A stretch of DNA of 64,000 nt from Aminobacter sp. HY435 (GTDB taxonomy: Bacteria; Pseudomonadota; Alphaproteobacteria; Rhizobiales; Rhizobiaceae), in assembly GCF_027568395.1 (NCBI RefSeq), contig NZ_JANKZL010000005.1, forward strand, positions 310,001 through 374,000, written 5' to 3'. Below are positions 35,957-44,097 of this stretch, in pieces. A program made the translations under genes and the position numbers. Every line of letters begins with the position of its first letter. Position 1 is the first letter of the stretch. The notes below the pieces were generated by a model, which did no database searches, was not told the origin of the DNA, and saw nothing but the letters and a program-made list of their open reading frames with translations.

Positions 35957-36786
35957 CCAAGGTTCTCGAAGCCAAGAATATCGTCCGCGACTATCACGTG
36001 CCCGGCGGCATGTTCCGCCCGGCGCGTACGGTGCATGCCGTCAAGGGCGTCAGCTTCTCCGTCGATCGCGGCAAGACGCTGGCCATCGTCGGCGAAAGCG
36101 GCTGCGGCAAGTCGACCCTTGCCCGGATCGTCACCATGATCGACGCGGCGACCGCCGGTGACCTTTTGATCGACGGCAACAAGGTCGACATCGCCAAGGA
36201 AAAGCTGACATCCGAGATGCGCCGCAAGGTCCAGATCGTGTTCCAGAATCCCTACGGCTCGCTCAACCCGCGCCAGAAGATCGGCGACGTGCTGGCCGAG
36301 CCGCTGCTCATCAACACCGACGTTCCGGTCTCCGAGCGGCGCGACCGCGCCATGACGATGCTCAAGAAGGTCGGCCTGGAAGAAAAGCACTTCAATCGCT
36401 ACCCGCACATGTTCTCGGGCGGCCAGCGCCAGCGCATCGCCATTGCGCGCGCGCTGATGCTCAACCCGAGCCTTCTGGTGCTCGACGAACCGGTTTCGGC
36501 GCTCGACCTTTCGGTGCAGGCACAGGTGCTCAACCTGCTCGCCGACCTGCAGGACGAGTTCCAGCTGACCTACGTCTTCATCAGCCACGATCTCAGCGTC
36601 GTGCGCTACATCGCCGACGATGTGATGGTGATGTATTTCGGCGAGGCGGTGGAATACGGCAGCCGCGACGAGGTGTTCTCCAACCCGCAGCACAGCTACA
36701 CCAAGACGCTGTTTGCCGCGACGCCGCGCGCCGACGTCGAAAGCATCCGCGCTCGCATCGCCAGGAAGCAGGCAGCCGCGGCTTAA
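35953..36786 (+). CDS. dppF: Dipeptide ABC transporter ATP-binding protein
   Basis: A 277-residue ATPase with Walker A GESGCGKST, Q-loop FQNPYGSLNPRQ, signature FSGGQRQRIAIARAL, Walker B LLVLDEPVSALD and H-loop ISHD. It overlaps dppD by 4 bases (ATGA). It is the last gene of dppABCDF: a strong terminator follows at 36840-36873. The opening KNIVRDYHVPGGMFR is usual for DppF. Confidence 0.93.
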   Translation: MTKVLEAKNIVRDYHVPGGMFRPARTVHAVKGVSFSVDRGKTLAIVGESGCGKSTLARIVTMIDAATAGDLLIDGNKVDIAKEKLTSEMRRKVQIVFQNPYGSLNPRQKIGDVLAEPLLINTDVPVSERRDRAMTMLKKVGLEEKHFNRYPHMFSGGQRQRIAIARALMLNPSLLVLDEPVSALDLSVQAQVLNLLADLQDEFQLTYVFISHDLSVVRYIADDVMVMYFGEAVEYGSRDEVFSNPQHSYTKTLFAATPRADVESIRARIARKQAAAA

Positions 36787-36839
36787 GACGCAGTCGAATC
36801 CGGACGCGTTTCGGATTTGTCTTTGTGGAACAGTCCATT

Positions 36840-36873
36840 GGGGCATGACGGCTCAGCTCGTCATGCCCCTTTT
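36840..36873 (+). terminator. Rho-independent terminator after dppF
   Basis: GGGGCATGACG (36840-36850) and CGTCATGCCCC (36859-36869) form a perfect 11-bp stem with an 8-base loop, followed by TTTT. It lies 53 bases after the dppF stop and separates the two ABC transporter operons. Confidence 0.9.
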
Positions 36874-37009
36874 GAGTTCGCAGCGAGCACAATGTTTTGG
36901 GCCACGGGCCGTAAACGCCAATTTCGTCTCTCGCAAAACGTCTGTCGACGATCATAATCCTCCCATCATTTTGACTTTGGCCGGCGGGACGCGGGCAAGG
37001 AGGCTGATT

Positions 37010-38617
37010 ATGGCGGGTTTCGAAATTTCGCGGCGCAAGGTGCTGGCCGGGTCGGCGTTCCTTCTGGCATCCACCGCGCTGCCGTCGTTCGGCTGGACGC
37101 AGGAGAAGAAGGGTGGCCGTCTGGTCGTCGCAGCCGATTCCGAGCCGCGCAACCTCAATCCGGCGATCGTCGCGTCCAATGGTGTCTTCTTCATTTCCAG
37201 CAAGGTGGTCGAGCCGCTGGCCGAAGCCTCATTCGACGGCAAGGACGGGCTTGCTCCGCGCCTTGCGACGTCGTGGGAGGGCTCGGATGACGGCCTATCG
37301 GTAACCTTCAAGCTGCGCGAAGGGGTGACTTGGCACGACGGCAAGCCGTTCACCTCGGCCGACGTCGCCTACTCGGCGCTCAGCGTCTGGAAGCCGCTAC
37401 AGAATCTCGGCCGCGTCGTGTTCAAGGATCTGGAGGCCGTCGAGACGCCCGATGACCACACCGCGGTCTTCAAGTTCTCCAGGCCGACGCCGTTCCAGTT
37501 GATCCGCAACGCGCTGCCGGCACTGACTTCGGTGGTGCCCAAGCACATTTACGAAGGCACCGACATTGCCGCGAACCCGGCCAACAATGCGCCTGTCGGC
37601 ACAGGGCCGTTCAAGTTCGCCGAACACAAGCCGGGTGAATATTACCGGCTCGAGCGCAACGACAACTACTGGGGCGAGGGCGAGCCGCAGCTTGACGAGA
37701 TCATCTATCGCGTGCTGCCCGACCGGGCGGCGGCGGCCGGTGCGCTCGAGGCCGAGGAAATCCAGCTGGCCGCATTCTCCGCCGTTCCGCTGGCCGACCT
37801 CGACCGAATTTCCAAGGTTCCGGGCATCAAGGTCATTCCCGAGGGTTATGAGGCACTGACCTATCAGCTTGTGGTCGAGATCAACCATCGCCGCAAGGAA
37901 CTGGCCGATGCCAAGGTGCGCCAGGCCATCGCTCATGCCATCGACAGGGACTTTGTCGTCAAGACGATTTTCCTCGGCTACGCCAAGCCGTCGACCGGGC
38001 CAGTGCCGCAAAACGACAAGCAGTTCTACACCGCCGATGTGGCGACCTACGCTTTCGACGTGGCCAAGGCCAACGCGCTGCTCGACGAAGCCGGCTATCC
38101 GCGCGGCGACAACGGCAAGCGCTTCAGCCTCAAGCTGCTGCCGGCACCCTATTTCAACGAGACCAGGCAGTTCGGCGACTACCTGCGCCAGGCGCTGGCC
38201 GAGGTCGGCATCGACGCCGAACTGGTCAACAACGATTCCGCCGCGCACCAAAAGGCCGTCTACACCGACCATGCCTTCGACCTGGCCGTCGCGCCGCCGG
38301 TGTTCCGTGGCGACCCGGCGATCTCGACGACCATCCTGGTCCAATCGGGCATCGCCGACGGTGTGCCGTTCTCCAACCAGGGCGGCTACAAGAACGCCGA
38401 CCTCGACGCGCTGATCGCCAAGGCAGCCGAGACCATCGATCCGGCAGCGCGCATCGGACTCTACAAGGACTTCCAGAAAAAGGTCACGGAAGACCTGCCG
38501 CTGATCAACGTCGCGGAGTGGGGCTTCATCACGGTTGCTCGCGACAACGTCAAGAATGTCGCAAACAACCCGCGCTGGGCGGTTTCGAACTGGGCGGACA
38601 CCTATGTCGAAACGTGA
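37010..38617 (+). CDS. ABC transporter substrate-binding protein, family 5, Tat-type signal
   Basis: A 535-residue periplasmic binding protein. The start ATG at 37010 is preceded by AAGGAGG. The N-terminus has a twin-arginine motif (SRRKVL) before a hydrophobic core (AGSAFLLASTALPSFG), suggesting Tat export. The family-5 domain follows: DSEPRNLNPAIVASNGVFF, then FKLREGVTWHDGKPFTSADV. It resembles binding proteins of D-Ala-D-Ala/glutathione-like importers but is not DppA. It heads a five-component transporter operon ending in an ATC-hydrolase-like gene. Confidence 0.88.
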   Translation: MAGFEISRRKVLAGSAFLLASTALPSFGWTQEKKGGRLVVAADSEPRNLNPAIVASNGVFFISSKVVEPLAEASFDGKDGLAPRLATSWEGSDDGLSVTFKLREGVTWHDGKPFTSADVAYSALSVWKPLQNLGRVVFKDLEAVETPDDHTAVFKFSRPTPFQLIRNALPALTSVVPKHIYEGTDIAANPANNAPVGTGPFKFAEHKPGEYYRLERNDNYWGEGEPQLDEIIYRVLPDRAAAAGALEAEEIQLAAFSAVPLADLDRISKVPGIKVIPEGYEALTYQLVVEINHRRKELADAKVRQAIAHAIDRDFVVKTIFLGYAKPSTGPVPQNDKQFYTADVATYAFDVAKANALLDEAGYPRGDNGKRFSLKLLPAPYFNETRQFGDYLRQALAEVGIDAELVNNDSAAHQKAVYTDHAFDLAVAPPVFRGDPAISTTILVQSGIADGVPFSNQGGYKNADLDALIAKAAETIDPAARIGLYKDFQKKVTEDLPLINVAEWGFITVARDNVKNVANNPRWAVSNWADTYVET

Positions 38618-38685
38618 CATCATCGCCCCACCCTGGACGATGATCAGTTCGTAAGAATGCTCCTGGAAATTGCAGTGCCTGAATG

Positions 38686-38725
38686 CGCCCCACCGCTGAC
38701 CCCTCCCCACGCAAGCGGGGAGGGT
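38686..38725. repeat. Partial copy of the palindromic repeat, overlapping the permease ribosome binding site
   Basis: CCCTCCCC (38701-38708) and GGGGAGGG (38717-38724) form an 8-bp stem. With its flanks (GACCCCTCCCC ... GGGGAGGGTAAG) it matches one end of the larger repeat found inside the helicase gene (54653-54677). It ends 6 bases before the permease ATG, and the GGGGAGGG arm is the only good Shine-Dalgarno for that gene. Confidence 0.6.
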
Positions 38726-38730
38726 AAGTC

Positions 38731-39717
38731 ATGAACCGCGCCTTTCGCCTTCTCCGGCGCCGGCTGGTCGGCAGCGTTCCGGTATTGCTGGTCGTTGTCG
38801 TTGGCTCTTTTCTGTTGCTGGAGGCAGCCCCTGGCGACGCTGTCGACGCCTATGTCGTGTCGGTCGGCGGCGACGCCGGCATGATCGAGGCATTGCGCCA
38901 GAGCTGGGGACTCGACGCCTCGCCGATGACCCGGCTCGCCGCCTATCTCTGGGCGCTGCTGCATCTCGACCTCGGCCATTCGGTCGCCTTTTCGCGGCCG
39001 GTGCTCTCGGTCGTGCTGGAACGGCTGCCCAACACGCTTCTGCTGATGGGCTGCGCCACCGCACTGTCGTTCTTCCTCGGCTCCGCGCTCGGCATCGTCG
39101 CTGGCGCGCGTCCCGGCAGCTTCCGCGACCGCTTCCTGTCGATAGGGTCGCTGGCGCTCTACGCCATCCCAGGCTTCTGGCTGGCGCTGGTGCTGACCAT
39201 CGTGTTTTCGGTGGAGCTGCGCTGGCTGCCCCTGTCGGGCATGGAAACCATCGCATCGGGCAAGACCGGGCCTGCCCGTGCGCTCGACATCGCCAGGCAT
39301 CTGGTGCTGCCGGTGACGAGCCTCGGGCTGATCTACCTGGCGCTGTACCTGCGCATAATGCGGGCCGGCATGGCCGAGGTCTGGCGCATGGATTTTGCCC
39401 TTGCCGCACGCGCGCGCGGGATTTCGCGGCGGCGCATCGTGTGGCGGCATGTCGCCCGCAATGCGCTGTTGCCGCTCGTGACCATGCTCGGCCTGCAGTC
39501 GGCGGCGATGCTCGGCGGCAGTGTCGTCATTGAGAGCGTGTTCTCGATTCCCGGTTTGGGTCGGCTGGCGCAGGAGGCGGTGGGCGCGCGCGACACGCCG
39601 CTGCTGATCGGGATCATACTGGTCAGCGCCGTTCTGGTGGTCGCCATCAATCTGCTTGTCGACATCGCCTATGCCTCGCTTGATCCGCGCGTCGGCGCCA
39701 GCGAGGCCGGCGCATGA
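38731..39717 (+). CDS. ABC transporter permease (DppB/OppB type)
   Basis: A 328-residue permease with six predicted helices. The N-terminus is LLRRRLVGSVPVLLVVVVGSF, followed by LLLEAAPGDAVDAYVV. The EAA loop is FALAARARGISRRRIVWRH. It forms the channel with the next gene product, which overlaps it by 4 bases. Its Shine-Dalgarno lies within a repeat-derived stem-loop. Confidence 0.9.
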   Translation: MNRAFRLLRRRLVGSVPVLLVVVVGSFLLLEAAPGDAVDAYVVSVGGDAGMIEALRQSWGLDASPMTRLAAYLWALLHLDLGHSVAFSRPVLSVVLERLPNTLLLMGCATALSFFLGSALGIVAGARPGSFRDRFLSIGSLALYAIPGFWLALVLTIVFSVELRWLPLSGMETIASGKTGPARALDIARHLVLPVTSLGLIYLALYLRIMRAGMAEVWRMDFALAARARGISRRRIVWRHVARNALLPLVTMLGLQSAAMLGGSVVIESVFSIPGLGRLAQEAVGARDTPLLIGIILVSAVLVVAINLLVDIAYASLDPRVGASEAGA

Positions 39718-40541
39718 GGCTGGTTCGGCTGTTCCGGTCTCCCGAAGCCATCTCGGGCCTCGTCATTCTGGGGCTGCTCGGGGCGATGGCGCTGGCTGCG
39801 CCCTGGCTGTTTCCGCGCGACCCGCTGTCGATTGCCGGGCCGCCTTTGCTGCGGCCATTCCAGGATTGGGCGTTGCCGCTGGGCACGGACAGGCTGGGTC
39901 GCGACGTTGTGGCAGGCCTGTTTCATGGTGCCCGAACCTCGCTTGCTGTCGGTCTCGCGGCCGCGGCCGCCTCCATCCTCGTCGGCAGCGTGGTCGGCAC
40001 AGCCGCCGGTTTTGCCGGAGGTTTCGTCGACGAAGTGCTGATGCGCATTACCGATGCCTTCCAGACGGTGCCGGGGTTCCTGTTGTCGCTCGCGCTGGTC
40101 AGCGTCATTGGCCCGTCGCTCGGCGTCGTTGTCGTTGCCATTGCACTCAGTTCGTGGACCGGGCCGGCGCGCATAGCCCGCGCCGAGGTGCTGTCGATCC
40201 GCGAGCGCGACTATGTCGCGAGTGCGCGCGTCATCGGCATGCATCCGGTGGAGATCGCGCTTCGCGAGGTGCTGCCCAATGCCCTGCCGCCGGTGCTGGC
40301 GTTGTCGTCGGTGATCGTCGCCGCCGCGATCCTCACGGAGGCCGCGCTGTCCTTCCTCGGCCTCGGCGACCCCAACCGCGTCACCTGGGGCGGCATGATA
40401 TCAGAGGGCAGGGCGGTGCTGCGCTCGGCCCCGTTTCTGTCGATCATCCCCGGCATCGCCCTGGTGCTCGCCGTGCTCGGTGTCTACCTGGCGGGAGAAG
40501 GCGTCGTCGAAAGCTCGGCTGCGCGGGAGGGGCAGGCGTGA
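39714..40541 (+). CDS. ABC transporter permease (DppC/OppC type)
   Basis: A 275-residue permease: LPLGTDRLGRDVVAGLFHGAR is the DppC-type conserved block and RDYVASARVIGMHPVEIALR the EAA loop. The N-terminal cytoplasmic region is short, so the first helix begins near residue 14. It overlaps the upstream permease (ATGA) and the downstream ATPase (GTGA), indicating tight coupling of all the transporter genes. Confidence 0.9.
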   Translation: MRLVRLFRSPEAISGLVILGLLGAMALAAPWLFPRDPLSIAGPPLLRPFQDWALPLGTDRLGRDVVAGLFHGARTSLAVGLAAAAASILVGSVVGTAAGFAGGFVDEVLMRITDAFQTVPGFLLSLALVSVIGPSLGVVVVAIALSSWTGPARIARAEVLSIRERDYVASARVIGMHPVEIALREVLPNALPPVLALSSVIVAAAILTEAALSFLGLGDPNRVTWGGMISEGRAVLRSAPFLSIIPGIALVLAVLGVYLAGEGVVESSAAREGQA

Positions 40542-41320
40542 GGCCGTTGCTTTCAATACGCAGCCTTGGCGTCCACTACGTCAGCTACGGCAGCGAGGTC
40601 CATGCCCTTGGCGATGTGGACCTCGATCTGCAAGCCGGCGAACGACTTGCGATCATCGGCGAAAGCGGCTCGGGCAAGAGCACACTGGCCCGAGCCATTG
40701 CAGGCCTGCTCCCGCCCTCGGTGCGGCTCGACGGCAGCGTCGATTGGCCCGGATTGGGCCACCAGGCGCAGAACGGGCGCGACATCGGCTTCGTGTTCCA
40801 GGATCCGGCTTCCAGCCTCGACCCGGTCATGTCGGTCGGCGACCAGGTCGCCGAAGTCGCGCACGCCAATCTCGACATGGAGTGGCCGGCGGCGCGAAAG
40901 CTTGCCATCGAGTTGCTCGACCGTGTCAGGCTGCCGGAACCATCGGCGTTGGCAACGAGCTACCCGCACCAGCTTTCCGGCGGGCAAAAGCAGCGCGTGG
41001 CGATAGCCGCGGCGATTGCAGGGCGGCCGAAGCTGCTGATCGCCGACGAGGCGACGAGCGCGCTCGATACCATCGTCCAGGCCGAGATCGTCGCCCTGAT
41101 CCGGCAACTGGTGGCCGACGATGGCATGGCGCTGCTGTTTGTCAGTCACGACATCGCGCTGGCGGTCAACCTCGCCGACCGCATCGCCGTGTTCCGGCAC
41201 GGCCGCCTGGTCGAGGTGGCGGCGACGGACGAACTGATAAGTGCGCCGCAAAGCACTTATGCAAAAGCACTGCTTGCAGCACATCTCGGTCTCGATACGC
41301 GCCTGGAGGCCGAGCCATGA
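40538..41320 (+). CDS. ABC transporter ATP-binding protein (DppD type)
   Basis: A 260-residue ATPase starting at GTG 40538 (GTGA overlap with the permease). Walker A is [10 protein letters not shown]-loop FQDPASSLDP, signature LSGGQKQRVAIAAAI, Walker B LLIADEATSALD, H-loop SHD. It ends soon after the core domain and lacks the long C-terminal peptide-transporter extension. Encoded in the second ABC operon. Confidence 0.9.
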   Translation: MRPLLSIRSLGVHYVSYGSEVHALGDVDLDLQAGERLAIIGESGSGKSTLARAIAGLLPPSVRLDGSVDWPGLGHQAQNGRDIGFVFQDPASSLDPVMSVGDQVAEVAHANLDMEWPAARKLAIELLDRVRLPEPSALATSYPHQLSGGQKQRVAIAAAIAGRPKLLIADEATSALDTIVQAEIVALIRQLVADDGMALLFVSHDIALAVNLADRIAVFRHGRLVEVAATDELISAPQSTYAKALLAAHLGLDTRLEAEP

Positions 41321-42108
41321 GCGCGCCGCTGCTTGAAGTCGAGGGCCTGACCAAGCGTTTCAGGCGTGGCGGCAGGGAGTTCGCCGCAGTCGATGGCGTG
41401 AGCTTTTCGATGGCGCAAGGCGAAACGCTGGCGCTGGTCGGGCCGTCGGGCTCCGGCAAGTCGACGGTGGGGCGTCTGCTGCTGCGGCTGACGGAGGCCG
41501 ATGCCGGCAGCGTTCGCTTCGGCCGGGCCGATCTGCTGCAGCTTCGCGGTGCTGCGCTGCGCTCGGTGCGGACGAAATTGCAGATGGTGTTCCAGGACCC
41601 GCTCGCAGCCTTCAATCCGCGCGCCACCGTGGCGAGGCTGCTCGACGATCCTTTGCGCGTCAATGGCGTCGTCGCCAGGGGCCGACGTTCCATGGCCATC
41701 GCCGAGCTGCTCGAACGTGTCGGCCTGTCTTCGGCTCTCGCGAGCCGCGGGGTGCACGAAATTTCCGGCGGCCAGCGCCAGCGCGTCGCGATTGCCCGGG
41801 CGCTGGCGACCGGTCCGTCGCTGATTGTCCTCGACGAGGCGGTGGCGGCGCTCGACGTGCTGGTGCGCGCCGACATCTTGCGTTTGCTGCGCGACCTGCA
41901 GCGGCAAGAACGGATCAGCTACCTGTTCATCTCGCATGACCTGGGAGCCGTGCGCAGCATCGCGCACCGCATCGCAATCATGGACGCCGGCCACATCGTC
42001 GAACAGGGCGATACCGCGGCGGTGATCGCCAATCCGCAGTCGAAAACCGGCAAGGCGCTGGTCGCCGCAACGCCCGAACTGCCGCATGCCAGGGAGAATG
42101 TATCGTGA
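41317..42108 (+). CDS. ABC transporter ATP-binding protein (DppF type)
   Basis: A 263-residue ATPase with Walker A GPSGSGKST, Q-loop FQDPLAAFNPRA, signature ISGGQRQRVAIARAL, Walker B LIVLDEAVAALD and H-loop ISHD. The usual Pro after DE in Walker B of transporter ATPases is Ala in both ATPases of this operon. It overlaps the preceding ATPase gene by 4 bases and the hydrolase gene after it by 4 bases. Confidence 0.9.
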   Translation: MSAPLLEVEGLTKRFRRGGREFAAVDGVSFSMAQGETLALVGPSGSGKSTVGRLLLRLTEADAGSVRFGRADLLQLRGAALRSVRTKLQMVFQDPLAAFNPRATVARLLDDPLRVNGVVARGRRSMAIAELLERVGLSSALASRGVHEISGGQRQRVAIARALATGPSLIVLDEAVAALDVLVRADILRLLRDLQRQERISYLFISHDLGAVRSIAHRIAIMDAGHIVEQGDTAAVIANPQSKTGKALVAATPELPHARENVS

Positions 42109-42608
42109 CCGATCCTGCCGCGAGGGCCGACAAGCTTGCCGCCGAACTGGATGCGGCGTTTCGCAACCGCGCCGATCTCTATCGCCTCATGCTCGACGAA
42201 TTGTCCGCCGAACTGGGCGACGACAAGGCTGAGGCGATACTGGTTCGGGCGATTGAAAAGCGCGGCCGCGAGGTGGCCGAAGTGGCGTTCGCGCGGTTCG
42301 GCCCCAACGACGCACGCGCCATTGGCGAAGCCTTCCTGGCCGTCAGCCCGGATGACGGGCGCATGTATCCCACCGACATCGAGCGCAGCGACAGCCACAT
42401 CGCCTTCAAGGTGAAGCGCTGCCCGCTCAAGGATGCCTGGGTTGGCGCCGGCGTCGGCGACCAGAAGCTGGCCACGCTGTGCCGTATTGCCGGCGCGTTC
42501 GACCGCGGCCTGTTCGAGGCGACGGGCGTCCGCTTCGACAACATTACCTGGACGCCTGGCCACGGCTCGGGTTGTTGCCATATCTGCCTGACCGACCGGG
42601 ACGCCTGA
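42105..42608 (+). CDS. L-2-amino-thiazoline-4-carboxylic acid hydrolase family protein
   Basis: A 167-residue protein starting at a GTG that overlaps the stop of the ATPase gene (GTGA). It resembles the ATC-hydrolase family: helical N-terminus (YRLMLDELSAELGDDKAEAI), then FKVKRCPLKDAW and a C-terminal GHGSGCCHICL cysteine motif. The founding enzyme in Pseudomonas opens the thiazoline ring of L-ATC to N-carbamoyl-L-cysteine, but most homologues are untested. Its coupling to a five-part importer suggests that it acts on the imported compound. Confidence 0.72.
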   Translation: MTDPAARADKLAAELDAAFRNRADLYRLMLDELSAELGDDKAEAILVRAIEKRGREVAEVAFARFGPNDARAIGEAFLAVSPDDGRMYPTDIERSDSHIAFKVKRCPLKDAWVGAGVGDQKLATLCRIAGAFDRGLFEATGVRFDNITWTPGHGSGCCHICLTDRDA

Positions 42609-42725
42609 TCTCGCGCGCCCCGTGCTGCCGCCAGGCTCCTGCAACCGCGATGGACTTGTGCCGGGCGCTTGTGCGACGATTCCGTACCGGCGTGAGTCGT
42701 GGTGCCGGCAACATGAGGCGAGGCG

Positions 42726-42914
42726 ATGTACAAATTCGAGGTCTACAAGGACAAGGGCGGCGAGTTTCGCTTCCGTTTCCGTGCGTCCAACGGCGAGGTG
42801 ATGTTCAGCTCTGAAGGTTATGCCGCCAAGGCGTCCGCGCTGAAGGCGATCGAATCGATCAAGAAAAACACCCCGGCAGCCGCAGTCGAGGACCAGACCA
42901 CAGCCGTAGCCTGA
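42726..42914 (+). CDS. YegP-like (DUF1508) small protein
   Basis: A 62-residue protein with a single DUF1508 module: MYKFEVYKDKGGEFRFRFRA, NGEVMFSSEGYAAKASALKA and IESIKKN. Escherichia coli YegP has two such repeats; single-repeat versions are common in rhizobia. Function unknown. GAGGCG precedes the ATG. Monocistronic. Confidence 0.85.
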   Translation: MYKFEVYKDKGGEFRFRFRASNGEVMFSSEGYAAKASALKAIESIKKNTPAAAVEDQTTAVA

Positions 42915-43024
42915 TGCTGAAGGGGCGCGTGCCGCCGGTTCGCGCCCGACGTCTTTGAAGCTGCGCAGCGTTGTCCGGAAACCTGTCGGGCTTGGTCCGC
43001 TGCGCGACAACCAGGAGAGGGTAC

Positions 43025-43279
43025 ATGGGTATCGAAAGCCTTATCATTTTCCTCATTGTCGGCGCTGTCGCCGGCTGGCTCGCCGGGCAGTTGGTCAAGG
43101 GCTACGGTTTCGGATTGATCGGCAACATCGTCGTCGGTATTGTCGGTGCGCTGATCGCCGGCTGGCTGTTCCCGACGATCGGCATCAACCTCGGCTCCGG
43201 CATGGTCTCGGCCATCATCAACGCCACCATCGGCGCAGTGATCCTGCTTGTCCTGCTCAGGGTGGTGAAGCAGAGTTGA
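43025..43279 (+). CDS. GlsB/YeaQ/YmgE-family membrane protein
   Basis: An 84-residue protein with three hydrophobic segments and many glycines (FLIVGAVAGWLAGQLVKGYGFGLIGN, GIVGALIAGWLFPTIG, ATIGAVILLVLLRVV), the transglycosylase-associated protein family induced by stress in several bacteria. I use the ATG at 43025 after GGAGAGGGTAC. Its biochemical role is unknown. Confidence 0.88.
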   Translation: MGIESLIIFLIVGAVAGWLAGQLVKGYGFGLIGNIVVGIVGALIAGWLFPTIGINLGSGMVSAIINATIGAVILLVLLRVVKQS

Positions 43280-43318
43280 CGACGGCCTGAAATTCGTCGC
43301 CGGCAGGTCTTTCCAAAA

Positions 43319-43338
43319 AGTTTCCGTTGACGGAAACT
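43319..43338. promoter_or_regulatory. ArsR-type operator, distal copy
   Basis: AGTTTCC-GTTGAC-GGAAACT: perfect 7-bp arms with a 6-base spacer, and symmetry extends to 11-bp arms (43317-43327 and 43330-43340). The half-sites and spacing are identical to those of the copy at 43368-43387. The centres are 49 bases apart. Confidence 0.6.
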
Positions 43339-43359
43339 TTCCATTGCGCTGGCTGGAAT

Positions 43360-43395
43360 GCTCTAATAGTTTCCAAGCAAGGAAACTATTAGAGC
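43360..43395. promoter_or_regulatory. ArsR-type operator, proximal copy (15-bp perfect inverted repeat)
   Basis: GCTCTAATAGTTTCC and GGAAACTATTAGAGC are perfect 15-bp arms around AAGCAA. The core AGTTTCC-N6-GGAAACT repeats the upstream site. It ends 9 bases before the GST start codon, so it also covers the probable transcript start. The ArsR gene two positions downstream in the same operon is the likely binder. Confidence 0.65.
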
Positions 43396-43404
43396 AGGAA
43401 CGTT

Positions 43405-44091
43405 ATGTCGCTGACGCTGTACATTCACCCCCTGGCCTCGTTCTGCCACAAGGTGCTGATCGCGCTGTATGAGAACGAGGTGCCTTTCACGGCGATGACT
43501 ATCGATCTTGCCGATCCTGGCTCGGCCTCTGTGCTGCTGGAGAAGTGGCCGGTCGGCAAGATACCTGTGCTGCATGACAGCGCGCGCGAGCGCACCGTCG
43601 CCGAAACATCCATCATCGTCGAATACCTCCAGCAACATTATCCCGGCCCGGTAGCGATGTTGCCGCAAGACGCCGACGCAGCGCTCGACGTGCGCCTGTG
43701 GGATCGCTTCTTCGACCTTTATGTCAGCGTGCCGATGCAAAAGATCGTGCTCGACCGCATCAGGCCCGAGGATGGCCGCGACCCCATCGGCGTGGCCGAG
43801 GCGCGCCGGTCGCTGGATACGGCCTACGCCATGATCGACGCCCAGCTTGCGCGTCGCCTGTGGGCAGCTGGCGACGACTTCACCATGGCCGATTGCGCTG
43901 CCGCGCCTGGGCTGTTCTTCGCCTCCATCGTGCACCCGTTTGCCGCAGGACAGCCAAATCTGGCAGGCTATCTCGAGCGACTGCTTGCGCGCCCCTCCAT
44001 CCGTCGCACGCTCGACGAGGCGCGGCCTTATTTTGCGATGTTTCCCTATCGTGACGCCATGCCCGAGAGGTTTCTGAACGATGCGGCGTAA
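43405..44091 (+). CDS. Glutathione S-transferase family protein
   Basis: A 228-residue GST. The thioredoxin-like N-terminal domain begins LTLYIHPLASFCHKVLIALYE, with the active-site region SFCHK. KIPVLHD contains the cis-proline and ETSIIVEYL the glutathione-binding acidic/serine turn. An all-helical C-terminal domain follows (RRLWAAGDDFTMADCAAAPG, the N-capping box). It conjugates or reduces substrates with glutathione. It is the first gene of a GST-ArsR-SRPBCC operon, suggesting detoxification under ArsR control. Confidence 0.9.
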   Translation: MSLTLYIHPLASFCHKVLIALYENEVPFTAMTIDLADPGSASVLLEKWPVGKIPVLHDSARERTVAETSIIVEYLQQHYPGPVAMLPQDADAALDVRLWDRFFDLYVSVPMQKIVLDRIRPEDGRDPIGVAEARRSLDTAYAMIDAQLARRLWAAGDDFTMADCAAAPGLFFASIVHPFAAGQPNLAGYLERLLARPSIRRTLDEARPYFAMFPYRDAMPERFLNDAA

Positions 44092-44097
44092 CCTGTG

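Noticed and set aside
36908-36921. GGCCGTAAACGCCA before the second ABC operon, as a fourth LiuR-type site
   Set aside because: It keeps the CGTAAACG core but breaks the palindromic pattern at two positions, so I mention it only as a weak match.
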